A stretch of 64,000 nucleotides of DNA from Poseidonibacter ostreae (GTDB lineage Bacteria > Campylobacterota > Campylobacteria > Campylobacterales > Arcobacteraceae), in NCBI RefSeq assembly GCF_009208055.1, contig NZ_WFKI01000001.1:1-64000 (forward strand), read 5' to 3'. This document shows, in pieces, positions 8,601 through 17,670 of the stretch. Position 1 is the stretch's first letter; each line of letters opens with the position of its first letter. A model generated the notes under the pieces. It saw only the letters and a program-made list of their open reading frames with translations, searched no databases and was not told where the DNA came from. The position numbers and the translations under genes are program-made.

Positions 8601-8822
8601 CTACTTTTTATTTTTCTTTTTAGAGGCTTTTGCCATCTTAGCTTTTTTCTTAGCTTTTGCTTTTGCTAAAGCTACATTTGCACCTTTTCTAGCATTGATT
8701 ACTTGTTCATCTGCTTTCTTATGGTCAAAACTTACAGGAATAGCATTTTTTATTTCCCGAGATTTTCTTGCGATTTTATCGCCTTCAGTTGTATCTACAC
8801 TTGAAGTATTTTTTCTAGACAT
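8601..8822 (-). CDS. Small very basic protein, function unknown
   Basis: A 73-residue protein whose last third is nearly all Lys and Ala (AKAKKKAKMAKASKKKNKK). The front is polar and predicted disordered; there is no membrane segment. Such tails bind nucleic acid or ribosomes in other small proteins, but nothing specific can be claimed. It is convergent with the DauR-like gene, with only three bases between the stops. Confidence 0.6.
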   Translation of the reverse strand: MSRKNTSSVDTTEGDKIARKSREIKNAIPVSFDHKKADEQVINARKGANVALAKAKAKKKAKMAKASKKKNKK

Positions 8823-8888
8823 GGTTTACCTTAGTTTATGATTCTCGTATTCTATAAAAATTTTAATTATAAAAGGATTATATAGTAT

Positions 8889-9488
8889 TTAATTCTTTCT
8901 AAACTCTTGGATTAAGGCTAATGTTTTTAAATCTTTTGATGTTCCTCTTTGTTTTAAATGCTCACTTACTCGATTAAACCTTTCTTCACTATAGTCTTGT
9001 CCTAAATGAAACTTTGCACTAATTTCATTTGGTACTAATTTATATAAACAAGTTGCATTTATAATTTTTTTATATATTGCATCATTTAAAGATTTGTATC
9101 CACCCTCTTTTTGATACTTTTGCATTAAGAAAGCTAAGCCATTTGATTTTTGCTCATAATCTTCAACAAACTCTATTTCTCCATCTATTATCACTGATTT
9201 AAACATATGTGTTGCAGGTGATGCATTTCCTGTATCTGTACTAAAATATGATGGAAGTAAAGAATATGATTCTACAACAGAGAAACTAGCACTGTTATTA
9301 TTTTTTATAATATTTATTTTTTTGCCTTTTTTTCCTCCATGAAAAAAGATTTCTTTATTTATTGCTACAAAGTTTAAAGGAAGAGAATATGGTTTACTAT
9401 CACTACAAATTGCTAAGGTTCCATATTCTGCATCTTCTAAAATATTTTCTATTAAACTTTCATCTTTTATTTCATAAATTTTTCTCAT
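8889..9488 (-). CDS. Pyridoxamine 5'-phosphate oxidase-like flavoprotein (NimA-type)
   Basis: About 199 residues from MRKIYEI. The split-barrel FMN fold is indicated by YGTLAICSDSKPYSLPLNFVA and IFFHGGKKGKKINIIKNNNSASFSVVE, as in the NimA/5-nitroimidazole reductase-like branch of the PNPOx superfamily. I chose the ATG at 9488 because it lies one base after the stop of the upstream DJ-1-like gene, indicating translational coupling; an upstream in-frame start at 9512 would overlap that gene. Members bind FMN or haem and reduce small molecules; the substrate is unknown. Confidence 0.75.
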   Translation of the reverse strand: MRKIYEIKDESLIENILEDAEYGTLAICSDSKPYSLPLNFVAINKEIFFHGGKKGKKINIIKNNNSASFSVVESYSLLPSYFSTDTGNASPATHMFKSVIIDGEIEFVEDYEQKSNGLAFLMQKYQKEGGYKSLNDAIYKKIINATCLYKLVPNEISAKFHLGQDYSEERFNRVSEHLKQRGTSKDLKTLALIQEFRKN

Positions 9489-9489
9489 A

Positions 9490-10074
9490 TTAACTATTCT
9501 CACTCCAATCAAATTGCATTTGTTTCGCTGTTTTCTTTGCTAATTCATAACTTATAAGTTTTGAAACTAAATGTAAGCTCATATCAATTCCAGCTGAGAT
9601 TCCTGCTGATGTAACAATATCTCCTTCATCAACCCATCTTACATTATCTACAACATCTAAAGTTGGATAATCTATCTTTAAATCTTTGATATCTTCCCAA
9701 TGTGTTGTAACTGTTTGAGTTGTAATAACTTTAGCTTGAGCTAAAAGAAAAGCTCCAGTACAAACTGAAGATATTAGTTTTACACTTTTTGATTGTTCTT
9801 TAATCCAATTTATTACATTTGGCTTTCTTACTTCTTTAGTATGAACTCCACCAACTACAACTAAAACATCTAAAAAAGGATGATTAGCAAAAGTAAAATG
9901 AGTATTTACTTTAAACCCACCTCTAGCTGTTATTGTAGTTTTTTCTTCACTTATTAAAAAAGTATTAAATTTTTCATCATCATTTAAAAATCTTGCAGCC
10001 ACAGAAAAAACTTCAAAAGGTCCAGAAAAATCTAAAACTTCTGCATCATCATAAATATAAATTCCAATATTCAT
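9490..10074 (-). CDS. DJ-1/PfpI family protein
   Basis: A 194-residue class-I glutamine-amidotransferase-like protein of the AraC-N/isonitrile-hydratase branch. The nucleophile elbow is SSVCTGAFLLAQA near residue 101, DFSGPFEVFSVA holds the conserved acidic residue at the N-terminus, and TSAGISAGIDMSLHLV is typical of this branch. It is probably a cytoplasmic hydratase or glyoxalase-like enzyme. Forms an operon with the downstream pyridoxamine-oxidase-like gene and is divergent from a MocR-type regulator. Confidence 0.82.
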   Translation of the reverse strand: MNIGIYIYDDAEVLDFSGPFEVFSVAARFLNDDEKFNTFLISEEKTTITARGGFKVNTHFTFANHPFLDVLVVVGGVHTKEVRKPNVINWIKEQSKSVKLISSVCTGAFLLAQAKVITTQTVTTHWEDIKDLKIDYPTLDVVDNVRWVDEGDIVTSAGISAGIDMSLHLVSKLISYELAKKTAKQMQFDWSENS

Positions 10075-10164
10075 TAATCTTTCCTTTTAATCTTTTTTTA
10101 GTAATATATCAAATATCTGACATTGTAACAAGTGCCAATTTATAAAAATAATACAAGGACAGTT

Positions 10165-11559
10165 ATGTATCATATAGAACAAAATACTAAAATAGCACTT
10201 CGTATACAACTTTTTGAAGCTATAAAACAAGATATTATTGATAACTATAAAATAGATGAAAGACTTCCATCAATTAGAAAAATGATGACAATGTATAATC
10301 TTAGTAAAAACACAGTTGAATCTGCATATTCTCAACTTGTAGCAGAAGGGTATATAGATAGTATTCCAAAAAGTGGTTATGTTGTAATTGAAAATAATTT
10401 TACAAATTTTAATAATACATATATAGAAATACAGAAGAATAAAAAAACAGAAGAATTTTTATATGATTTTTTTCCTGCGAGACTTCAAAAAGAAAATTTT
10501 CCTATAAAAATATGGAAACGTCTTTCTTCTAAAGTTACTAATAGCTCTTTAGATTTAGGTGAATATCCAAATAAGCAAGGAGAAGTTGACTTAAGAATCC
10601 AGATTGCAAAATATCTAAATACCTCACGTGCAGTAAAATGCAGTGCAAATCAAATAATAATTGGAAATGGATTTATTAGTTCTATTAGTTTATTAGCTTT
10701 AATTTTAAATAAAGAGCATGACACCCTAGCTATTGAAGAACCAGGATATCATGTAGCTAGAAAAGTTTATGAAAATCATAAATATAAAATAGAGAAAATT
10801 GATATAAATAATAATGGTATAGATATAAAAAAACTAGAAGAAAGTAAAGCTAAACTAGTTTATATCACGCCCTCTCATCAATACCCAACAGGAGTAGCAA
10901 TACCTATTTCAAATAGATTAAAACTATTGGATTGGGCAAATAAAAAAGATGGCATTATAATTGAAGATGATTATGCAAGTGAATTAAACTACGTAAACAG
11001 ACCTATTCCTTCACTTCAAGGTCTTGATACAAATAATAGAGTTGTATATGTAGGAACTTTCTCAAAAGCACTCTCCCCTGCTTTAAGAGTTAGCTATATG
11101 GTTTTACCAACAAACATACTTAAAATTTATCAAGAAATGTATTCTTATTATGATTCAGGAGTATCACTTCTTACTCAAAAAACACTGCATAGTTTTATGA
11201 AAGAAGGGTATTGGGATAAGCATTTACGAAAAATATTAACTCTAAATAAAAAGAAACACAATCTTTTAAAATCTCTTCTAGAATCCAAATTAAACAATAG
11301 TATGAATATAGTAAGTCAAGGTGGGGGATTAGCTATTTTAATACAGCCAAAAACAGATTTTGATTATGAAAAGTTAGAAACTTTAGCAATAAAAGAAAAG
11401 ATAAAAGTATATTTTGCGAAACCTAGATGTGGAGGAAAATATCAAGCAGTCATGATGGGATTTGGAGGAATAAAAGAAGAAGAACTAGAAGATGCAATAA
11501 ATATTTTTTCAAAGATTTGGTTTAAATGCTTGAAGGAAAAGAAAGAAAAACTCTCTTAA
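10165..11559 (+). CDS. MocR-type (GntR-aminotransferase fusion) regulator
   Basis: About 464 residues. An N-terminal GntR winged helix (residues 10-75: YKIDERLPSIRKMMTMYNLSKNTVESAYSQLVAEGYI) is joined to a class-I aminotransferase fold. The PLP lysine is in VGTFSKALSPALRV, and IIEDDYASEL carries the PLP-nitrogen aspartate. MocR proteins bind PLP and act as regulators rather than enzymes. I prefer ATG 10165 over the upstream GTG (10132) because CAAGGA lies just before it. It is divergent from the DJ-1/PNPOx-like pair, which it probably controls, perhaps in response to vitamin B6 vitamers. Confidence 0.85.
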   Translation: MYHIEQNTKIALRIQLFEAIKQDIIDNYKIDERLPSIRKMMTMYNLSKNTVESAYSQLVAEGYIDSIPKSGYVVIENNFTNFNNTYIEIQKNKKTEEFLYDFFPARLQKENFPIKIWKRLSSKVTNSSLDLGEYPNKQGEVDLRIQIAKYLNTSRAVKCSANQIIIGNGFISSISLLALILNKEHDTLAIEEPGYHVARKVYENHKYKIEKIDINNNGIDIKKLEESKAKLVYITPSHQYPTGVAIPISNRLKLLDWANKKDGIIIEDDYASELNYVNRPIPSLQGLDTNNRVVYVGTFSKALSPALRVSYMVLPTNILKIYQEMYSYYDSGVSLLTQKTLHSFMKEGYWDKHLRKILTLNKKKHNLLKSLLESKLNNSMNIVSQGGGLAILIQPKTDFDYEKLETLAIKEKIKVYFAKPRCGGKYQAVMMGFGGIKEEELEDAINIFSKIWFKCLKEKKEKLS

Positions 11560-11575
11560 CTTTTCTCTTTCTTTT
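11537..11575. terminator. Bidirectional terminator between convergent genes
   Basis: An A/G-rich arm (AAAAGAAAGAAAAA) and its near complement (TTTTCTCTTTCTTTT) flank a short loop across the stops of the MocR-type and SLC13 genes. The stem has one bulge, and it is plausible as a shared terminator for both directions. Confidence 0.5.
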
Positions 11576-13406
11576 AAATATTATATAACAATGGTAATAG
11601 CCATGAAAAAGTAATCCACATAATAAAAGTCAAAGGAATTCCAACTTTTAAGAAATCTCCAAATGTATATCCACCAGCTGTCATAACTAGTAAGTTTGTT
11701 TTATATGCCATTGGAGTTGCATAACTCATATTTGCTCCAAAAAGTACAGCTAATACAAAAGGTTCGGGATCTAAGTTTAATTGTTGTGCAATTCCTATAG
11801 CAATTGGTGTTCCAATTACTGCTGCTGCGTTATTTGATACAACATTTGTCATAATTGCCATTAAAAGCATTAATCCACTTAACATAAAAGTAGTAGACAT
11901 TCCATCCATGGAAAGAACAAAAAGATGAGCTATATAAGAAGCTGCTCCTGTTTTTAAAAGTGCTCCTCCAAGAGCTAAGGAAGCCACTACTATTAATATA
12001 ACTTGTGTATTTAAAGCATTAGAAGCATCTTTCCAATTTATACAAGAAGTTAAAAACATTAAAAACACTCCAAGTGTTGCACTAATTGCAATTGGTAGTA
12101 TTCCTAAAGCAGCAACTGCAACTATTCCAAACATAATAAAAAAAGCAATTGGAGCTTGTTTTGTATGTGTTAAATCAGAAGTTGCATCTAAAACTAAAAG
12201 TTCCCTGCTTTGCTTTAACTCTAAAATATGTTCATTTTTTCCTTGAATTAGTAAAACATCTCCAATTTTTAGACTTATTTCTGCAATATCTTTAAGAACT
12301 GTTTCTGTTTTTTTACCAGAACGATGCAGGGCTAATGCAATTAAGTTATGTCTTTGTAAAAATCTACTTTGTGAAAGTGTTGTATTATTTAGTTTTGAAC
12401 CTTGTGATATTATTACCTCAGCAATTTGCTGTTCTTCTTCTAATAAAGGGTGTTCCTCATCAACAGCACCTAAACTTGAATATAAAACTGCATCAAGAAT
12501 TTTTTCATAACTTTTTAAATTTTCAGGAGTATCTTCAACTACTAGCATATCCTCAGCTTTTATAATTGTCTTAGAGTTTGGTAAAACATACATATCATTA
12601 CTATTTCTATGTATTCTTAAGACTTTCATCATGCCATCTGTTTTTAAAATTAGTTCATTTAAAGCTTGGTCTTTTGAAGCTGATTCTTCTGTAATCATTA
12701 GTTTTGCAGTAAACACTCTAGGAGAAGTATCCATTAATGGTGCACGTCTTTCTTTTATAAAATATGGCACTACTAACCATAAATATACAATTGCAAAAGA
12801 ACCTGCTATTAATACAGGAAAAATAAAATCAAACATACCAAAATCTCTCATTCCCATATCAACAGCAACTGAGACAACAAGTAAGTTTGTTGATGTACCA
12901 ATTGTTGTACTCATTCCACCTATTAGTGTTGCAAAACCCATTGGCATTAAAACTTTTGAAGCAGATGTTTTTGTTTTTATAGAAACTGCTGTTAAAATTG
13001 GCAATAGTAATATTACAATTGGAACATTATTAACAAAGGCACTTAAAGTAGCACCCACTATTAAAGTAAGAAGAAGTGATAACTTTGGACTTGATGCCCA
13101 AAGTTTTGAGAGAACTCTTCCAACTGGTTCTAATGCACCAGTTCGTACCAAGCCTTGTCCTGCAATCATCAAAGCACAAACAGCAATCAAAGCTTCATGT
13201 CCAAAACCTGAAAAGAAATCTATTGAATGAAGCTCTTTATTTTCATACTCATAAGGAAAGATTGTAAAACCAACAGTAAGGGCTACAATAATAAAAAGAC
13301 TTGAAGTTTCTAATGGAATTTTTTCTCTAGTAAAAAGGAAAAGTGCTAAAACAGTCAAAAGCATTACAGCTATTGAATGACTATTTACAGATGTAACTAA
13401 TTGCAT
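11574..13406 (-). CDS. SLC13/DASS-family permease with two TrkA-C domains
   Basis: A 610-residue inner-membrane transporter. Two halves of transmembrane helices flank a cytoplasmic insert (about residues 215-390) that contains two TrkA-C/RCK-C-like domains (VLRIHRNSNDMYVLPNSKTIIKAEDMLVVED and LIALALHRSGKK...IGDVLLIQG). The membrane part has TTIGTSTNLLV and NNAAAVIGTP, the sodium-site SNT/NNA signatures of the DASS family. It probably moves a di- or tricarboxylate or sulfate with sodium. The substrate is not deducible. It stands alone on the minus strand. Confidence 0.85.
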   Translation of the reverse strand: MQLVTSVNSHSIAVMLLTVLALFLFTREKIPLETSSLFIIVALTVGFTIFPYEYENKELHSIDFFSGFGHEALIAVCALMIAGQGLVRTGALEPVGRVLSKLWASSPKLSLLLTLIVGATLSAFVNNVPIVILLLPILTAVSIKTKTSASKVLMPMGFATLIGGMSTTIGTSTNLLVVSVAVDMGMRDFGMFDFIFPVLIAGSFAIVYLWLVVPYFIKERRAPLMDTSPRVFTAKLMITEESASKDQALNELILKTDGMMKVLRIHRNSNDMYVLPNSKTIIKAEDMLVVEDTPENLKSYEKILDAVLYSSLGAVDEEHPLLEEEQQIAEVIISQGSKLNNTTLSQSRFLQRHNLIALALHRSGKKTETVLKDIAEISLKIGDVLLIQGKNEHILELKQSRELLVLDATSDLTHTKQAPIAFFIMFGIVAVAALGILPIAISATLGVFLMFLTSCINWKDASNALNTQVILIVVASLALGGALLKTGAASYIAHLFVLSMDGMSTTFMLSGLMLLMAIMTNVVSNNAAAVIGTPIAIGIAQQLNLDPEPFVLAVLFGANMSYATPMAYKTNLLVMTAGGYTFGDFLKVGIPLTFIMWITFSWLLPLLYNI

Positions 13407-13497
13407 AAAATAATACCTTTTTTATTTATTACTTTGATTATATCAAATATAGATATATTTGTTATAATTGCTTTTAAATATATATTCAAGGAAAGAA

Positions 13498-14244
13498 ATG
13501 AAAATAGCTATTTTATCTGATATTAAATCCAATGTTTATGCTCTTGAGGCAGTTCTATCTGATATTAAAACTAAACAAATAGATGTAATGTTAAATCTTG
13601 GTGATTCTTTTTATGGACCAATTGAACCTAAAGCTACCTATGACTTACTAAGACAAAATCAATTTATCAACCTTTTAGGAGATGAAGATAGAAAGATTTT
13701 AGAATCAAGCCTAGCACAATTAGAAGAGAATGATACCTTAAGATATACATATAACAATCTAGGTGATGATGTTTTATATTGGATTCAAGACTTACCATTT
13801 GAAAAACTAATTGGAGCAGATTATTATATGATTCATGGAACATATTTAGATGATACTGCTTATATGTTAGAAGATATTACAAGTGGAAAAGCAATACTAA
13901 GAGATGATAAAAAAATATTAGAAATAATAGATGATATAACATCAACTTTTGTAATGTGTGGAAACTCTTGTCTTCCTCGATGTGTCAGTTTAAGCTCAGG
14001 ACAAATTGTGATAAATCCAGGTTCAGTTGGACTACAAGCTTTTAAAAGTGATACTCCACCTTCTCATATCATAGAAAATAATACACCTGATGCTTCTTAT
14101 GTTATATTAACTGTTGAAGACAATACTTATTCAGTTGAGCCTGTACGTGTTGCTTATGATTATGAAAAAGCAGCTTTAAAAGCAGAAGAAAACAATAGAC
14201 CCGATTGGGCATATAGTTTAAGAACAGGAAAAGTTTTGAACTAA
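13498..14244 (+). CDS. Metallophosphoesterase-fold protein with degenerate active site
   Basis: About 248 residues from the ATG after AAGGAAAGAA; an upstream in-frame TTG at 13468 lacks that support. The fold is that of YfcE/MJ0936-type phosphodiesterases: IAILSDIKSNVYALEAVL, LNLGDSFYGP, and VINPGSVGLQ. Key metal ligands are changed: the first motif reads SDIKSN where SDxHGN is usual, the third reads GDEDR instead of GNHD, and the last reads CGNSCLPR where GHTH is expected. One family histidine (MIHGTY) remains. Catalysis may be lost or altered, and a binding role is possible. Confidence 0.7.
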   Translation: MKIAILSDIKSNVYALEAVLSDIKTKQIDVMLNLGDSFYGPIEPKATYDLLRQNQFINLLGDEDRKILESSLAQLEENDTLRYTYNNLGDDVLYWIQDLPFEKLIGADYYMIHGTYLDDTAYMLEDITSGKAILRDDKKILEIIDDITSTFVMCGNSCLPRCVSLSSGQIVINPGSVGLQAFKSDTPPSHIIENNTPDASYVILTVEDNTYSVEPVRVAYDYEKAALKAEENNRPDWAYSLRTGKVLN

Positions 14245-14330
14245 TAAATAGATAATTATTTAATAAGTAAATGAACTGTGTTTAGATATCATACAAAAAA
14301 AGTAATCTCATATTAGGAATTTTAAACATT

Positions 14331-15503
14331 ATGCAAAATATAAGTGAATTAATAGAAGAAATAATCAAGCAAGAAAGTATAATTTATGCAGTTTTTAGTG
14401 GAATAAGAAATAAAAGTGAAAAAACTTTCAATAAAGTTACTATAAAAAAAGTAACAATTCAAAATGAAATAAAGCATCAATTTGAATACTTTTATGATAA
14501 AAATGTAGAGCATAAAAATCTAGACAATGATGAAACAAAAGCTGAAATGTCAACATTACTTGAAACATATTTTAAACAAGCACTTATTAATACTAAAGAT
14601 TCAGATTATCATATTTTAATTAGTAAAAAAGGTGAGGTAAAAATAAATAAAAAAGCACCTACAAAAAAGTTTGAAGAAGCATCACATAATAGAAAGAAAA
14701 AATATATTCTAAATGAAGGTGAAAAATCAGCATTTTTAATAGAACTTGGAATTATGACAGAGCAAGGTAAAATCGTAAATTCAAAATATGATAAATTTAA
14801 ACAAATAAATCGTTATTTAGAACTTGTATCTGATTGTATTCCTTATTTAGATAAAGATAAAACTATTAAAATTATTGATTTTGGATGTGGAAAAGCATAC
14901 TTAACTTTTGCACTTTATGATTATCTTGTATTAAAAATGGGATATAACGTAGAAATTGTTGGTTTAGATTTAAAAGAAAATGTAATTAAATTCTGTTCAA
15001 ACTTAGCAAAAAAATTAAATTACGATGATTTAAGATTTGAGCAAGGTGATATTAAAGGTTTTAATCAATTTGGTGATGTAGATATGGTTATCTCATTACA
15101 TGCTTGTAATACAGCAACAGATGAAGCTTTAGCAAAAGCAGTTAATTGGGGAGCAAAAGTAATTCTTGCAGTTCCTTGTTGTCAACATGAGTTTTTAAAG
15201 AAAATTAAAAATGAGAAAATGATTCCTATGATGAAATTTGGAATTATAAAAGAAAAATTAGCATCATTACTAACAGATAGTGTAAGAGCAAATGTTTTAG
15301 AAATCATGGGTTATAGAACTCAAGTCTTAGAATTTATTGATATGGAACATACACCTAAAAATATAATGATAAGAGCATTCTTTGAAGAAAATACTAATAT
15401 TAATAAAGTACTTAAAGAGTATAAAGAGTTTAAAAATGAGTGGCAAATAACTCCATATATTGAAGAAGCTTTTGGAAAAAGTCTGACTAATAAACTAAAT
15501 TAG
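14331..15503 (+). CDS. SAM-dependent methyltransferase (class I)
   Basis: A 390-residue protein. The C-terminal half is a Rossmann methyltransferase: motif I IIDFGCGKAYLTFALYDYL (about residue 184), acidic loop VGLDLKENV, QGDIKGF, then VISLHACNTATDEAL and VPCCQHEFL. The HACNTATD/PCCQHE pair is characteristic of the Methyltransf_32 group that includes GSTCD-like proteins, whose target is probably RNA or protein but is not settled. The N-terminal 150 residues are basic and could contact nucleic acid. Ends four bases into the convergent rhodanese gene. Confidence 0.8.
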   Translation: MQNISELIEEIIKQESIIYAVFSGIRNKSEKTFNKVTIKKVTIQNEIKHQFEYFYDKNVEHKNLDNDETKAEMSTLLETYFKQALINTKDSDYHILISKKGEVKINKKAPTKKFEEASHNRKKKYILNEGEKSAFLIELGIMTEQGKIVNSKYDKFKQINRYLELVSDCIPYLDKDKTIKIIDFGCGKAYLTFALYDYLVLKMGYNVEIVGLDLKENVIKFCSNLAKKLNYDDLRFEQGDIKGFNQFGDVDMVISLHACNTATDEALAKAVNWGAKVILAVPCCQHEFLKKIKNEKMIPMMKFGIIKEKLASLLTDSVRANVLEIMGYRTQVLEFIDMEHTPKNIMIRAFFEENTNINKVLKEYKEFKNEWQITPYIEEAFGKSLTNKLN

Positions 15504-15850
15504 TCAAACTTTGTAAGAGCTCTCCATGTTCCTGCATTGTGAACATTTTCAAAACCCTTTGCCTTTAAAATACGTTTTGCTAAGCCACTTCTACTTCCTG
15601 AGGCACAACAAAGAATTATAGGTTTAGTATTATCTAACTCTTTAGTTCTTTCTTTTAGTGAAATTAGCGGAATATTAACACTTCCTTTTTTATTAGCTAC
15701 AGCAAATTCATCTGTACTTCTAACATCAACAATTTGTCCACCATCTTTAAGTAGTGATGGTACAAGTTTTAATACCTTATATGTATTATATTTTTTATAA
15801 GCTATAAAAGCTGCAAATGCGATTATCGCATAAATTATATTTTCGTTCAT
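15500..15850 (-). CDS. Membrane-anchored rhodanese
   Basis: A 116-residue single-domain rhodanese with an uncleaved N-terminal anchor (IIYAIIAFAAFIAYKKY). The sulfur-carrying Cys is in ILCCASGSRSGLAKRIL (about residue 80), and QIVDVRSTDEF starts the fold. GFENVHNAGTW is the usual C-terminal motif. It is oriented with the catalytic domain likely on the cytoplasmic side given the basic KKYNTYK after the helix. Its role in sulfur transfer is inferred from the family. Confidence 0.85.
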   Translation of the reverse strand: MNENIIYAIIAFAAFIAYKKYNTYKVLKLVPSLLKDGGQIVDVRSTDEFAVANKKGSVNIPLISLKERTKELDNTKPIILCCASGSRSGLAKRILKAKGFENVHNAGTWRALTKFD

Positions 15851-16001
15851 AAAATTTTCCTTTATTATAATTCATCTTTATGAACTATGAAGTTGTACTC
15901 TTTTGAATATACAAGATTACCACTATTTAAATCCTTTTATATTCTTCGTATTCTAATGAAATTTGACTTACATTCTTTAATTTATATAAGTTGTCTAAAA
16001 G

Positions 16002-16030
16002 GTTGCATATGCAATAATTGCATATGCAAC
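16002..16030. promoter_or_regulatory. Palindromic operator of the MarR-type regulator
   Basis: Two 14-bp arms, GTTGCATATGCAAT and ATTGCATATGCAAC, form an inverted repeat with one central base. Each arm contains its own palindrome TTGCATATGCAA. It ends 12 nt before the MarR-type start, overlapping the likely promoter, so autoregulation is expected. Confidence 0.85.
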
Positions 16031-16042
16031 AAAAGGAAATTG

Positions 16043-16459
16043 ATGAATCATGCTTTAAAAAATTCTATTGCTTATAGATTTATACGAGGGGCAAATCGTG
16101 TTAATAAAACATTAAATAAGAAGTTAAATCCATATAATATAGCTATAGAACAAAGAGCAACATTAGAAATTATTAAGTTCGAACCAAATGTAAATCAAGT
16201 CAGAATTGCTAAACTTTTAGGAAAAGATAAAACAACAATTAGTCGTTCTTTAAACTCTTTAGAAAAAAAAGGATTAATAAAAAAATCTGAAACAATAGAG
16301 GACAAAAGACATAATAAAGTTGAACTAACAAAATCAGGAGAATCAATTTTAGAAGATACAATTGATGAAGTTACCTCTTTTAGAGAATCCCTAAATAAAA
16401 AGCTAACAGCCCATGAAGTTGAAATGTTTTTCAAAATTGTTGACAAATTAGAACTATAA
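16043..16459 (+). CDS. MarR family transcriptional regulator
   Basis: A 138-residue winged-helix regulator starting at MNHALKNSIAYRF. This ATG follows AAAAGG and comes right after a perfect operator; an upstream in-frame extension from 15887 reads through that operator and is rejected. The DNA-binding region is NQVRIAKLLGKDKTTISRSLNSLEKKGLIKKSETIEDKRHNKVELTKSG. MarR proteins are dimeric repressors that respond to phenolics, oxidants or other small ligands. A second operator copy lies before the next gene, which is therefore a likely target. Confidence 0.9.
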   Translation: MNHALKNSIAYRFIRGANRVNKTLNKKLNPYNIAIEQRATLEIIKFEPNVNQVRIAKLLGKDKTTISRSLNSLEKKGLIKKSETIEDKRHNKVELTKSGESILEDTIDEVTSFRESLNKKLTAHEVEMFFKIVDKLEL

Positions 16460-16477
16460 TATTTTTTTAATTTTAAG

Positions 16478-16491
16478 GTTGCATATACAAC
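16478..16491. promoter_or_regulatory. Second MarR-type operator half
   Basis: GTTGCATATACAAC repeats the arm of the 16002 palindrome with one change. It lies between the MarR-type gene and the 88-residue ORF, 26 nt before its ATG. Confidence 0.75.
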
Positions 16492-16517
16492 TAATTTAAT
16501 AAAATAAAGGATAATAA

Positions 16518-16784
16518 ATGACATATTATAAAAGTATAGATAAATACGTAAGAGTTTCAAATGAACTATTTAAAGAGTTTGATAGATTATATAAAAGAAA
16601 AGAAGAGTGTGAATTAGTATATTTTAATAATAGTAATGACAAAGTAAGTATCAAATCAAAAATTTTAAAGTTCTTAAATATTGATGGTTCTGAGTTTATG
16701 GATGTTAAAGAAGGAAAAAGAATTAGACTTGATAAAATCGTTTCATATAATGGAGAGGATACAAAGTCTTTAAATCACTATTAA
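16518..16784 (+). CDS. Small protein, possibly Rof-like (Rho-binding antiterminator fold)
   Basis: An 88-residue cytoplasmic protein. The arrangement of an N-terminal helix, a short beta region (ECELVYFNNSNDKVSIKSKILKF) and the C-terminal RIRLDKIVSYNGED resembles E. coli Rof, in which LRLDKITSF ends a small Sm-like beta barrel that inhibits Rho. The match is short and made by eye, so it is a suggestion. It has its own copy of the MarR-type operator upstream and an AAAGG ribosome site. If correct, the MarR protein would tune Rho termination. Confidence 0.45.
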   Translation: MTYYKSIDKYVRVSNELFKEFDRLYKRKEECELVYFNNSNDKVSIKSKILKFLNIDGSEFMDVKEGKRIRLDKIVSYNGEDTKSLNHY

Positions 16785-16844
16785 TTTCCTCTATATAAGA
16801 TTAAATAGATATAATTTCACCTATATAAATAAATGGGTGAAATT

Positions 16845-17648
16845 ATGAATTTAAAAAAATGGATATTTATAGCAATACTACTAACAATACTTTATTACAC
16901 ATTTGTAGTGAATTTTGTTATAACACTTTCAATTATAGCTACTTTATATGTAGCATTTAGGCTATACAAGTTTAACACTAGAAGAAAGCTAAATAAATTA
17001 TCAGCTTCAAAAGAACTATTTCAAGAAAGTGAATTAGGACTTTTTATTGCACTTGTTGCAAAAGTTGCTAAAGCTGATGGAAGAGTGCAAGAGTTAGAAG
17101 CACAACTTATTGGTATGATGTTTGATGATATTGCAAAAGTTTTTGATGAAAAAGAGAAAACAAGAGCTATCATGAAAGAGATTTTCAATGAAGAAAAAGA
17201 AAAAGATGGTGATACAAAAGAGATAGCTCAAGCTTTAAATAAACTACTTGGTCGTAGCATACTTAAACGTAAGCAATTTGTAACTTTTTTAATCCAACTT
17301 GCATTTGTAGATAATGGTATTAGTTCTGATGAAGAAAAAGTATTACGAGAGATTACAAAAGAGTTAAATATAAGTGATGCTCAATATGACACTATTATAA
17401 ATAACTTTGAAAATAGAATGAAAAATAAACAACAAACTATGACTCCTAAAGAAGCTTATGAAATTTTAGGAGTTAAAGAAAGTGACGATATGAATACTAT
17501 CAAAAAAACATATCGAAAACTTATCAGACAATACCATCCAGATATTATAAGTTCACAAGATAAGGGTGAAAGTTATATGGAAGAAGCAACTGCTAAAACT
17601 CAAGAAATAAATCAAGCATATCAAGTTATAAAAGATGAAAAAAAATAA
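16845..17648 (+). CDS. DjlA-like membrane co-chaperone (TerB + J domain)
   Basis: About 267 residues. Two hydrophobic segments at the N-terminus (WIFIAILLTILYYTFVVNFV, then a second) anchor it. Residues 60-180 form a TerB-like helical domain (GLFIALVAKVAKADGRVQELE with its conserved acidic residues), and the last 70 residues are a J domain with the HPD motif in LIRQYHPDII. This is the DjlA order, so it probably recruits DnaK to the inner membrane. ATG 16845 is preferred over the in-frame ATG at 16833 because GGGTGA lies just before it. Confidence 0.85.
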   Translation: MNLKKWIFIAILLTILYYTFVVNFVITLSIIATLYVAFRLYKFNTRRKLNKLSASKELFQESELGLFIALVAKVAKADGRVQELEAQLIGMMFDDIAKVFDEKEKTRAIMKEIFNEEKEKDGDTKEIAQALNKLLGRSILKRKQFVTFLIQLAFVDNGISSDEEKVLREITKELNISDAQYDTIINNFENRMKNKQQTMTPKEAYEILGVKESDDMNTIKKTYRKLIRQYHPDIISSQDKGESYMEEATAKTQEINQAYQVIKDEKK

Positions 17649-17670
17649 AATTTATTAAAAGGTAGTTTTT

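Noticed and set aside
15887..16042. 52-residue N-terminal extension of the MarR-type protein
   Set aside because: It reads through the palindromic operator and has an unusual Cys-rich sequence; the ATG at 16043 has a good ribosome site.
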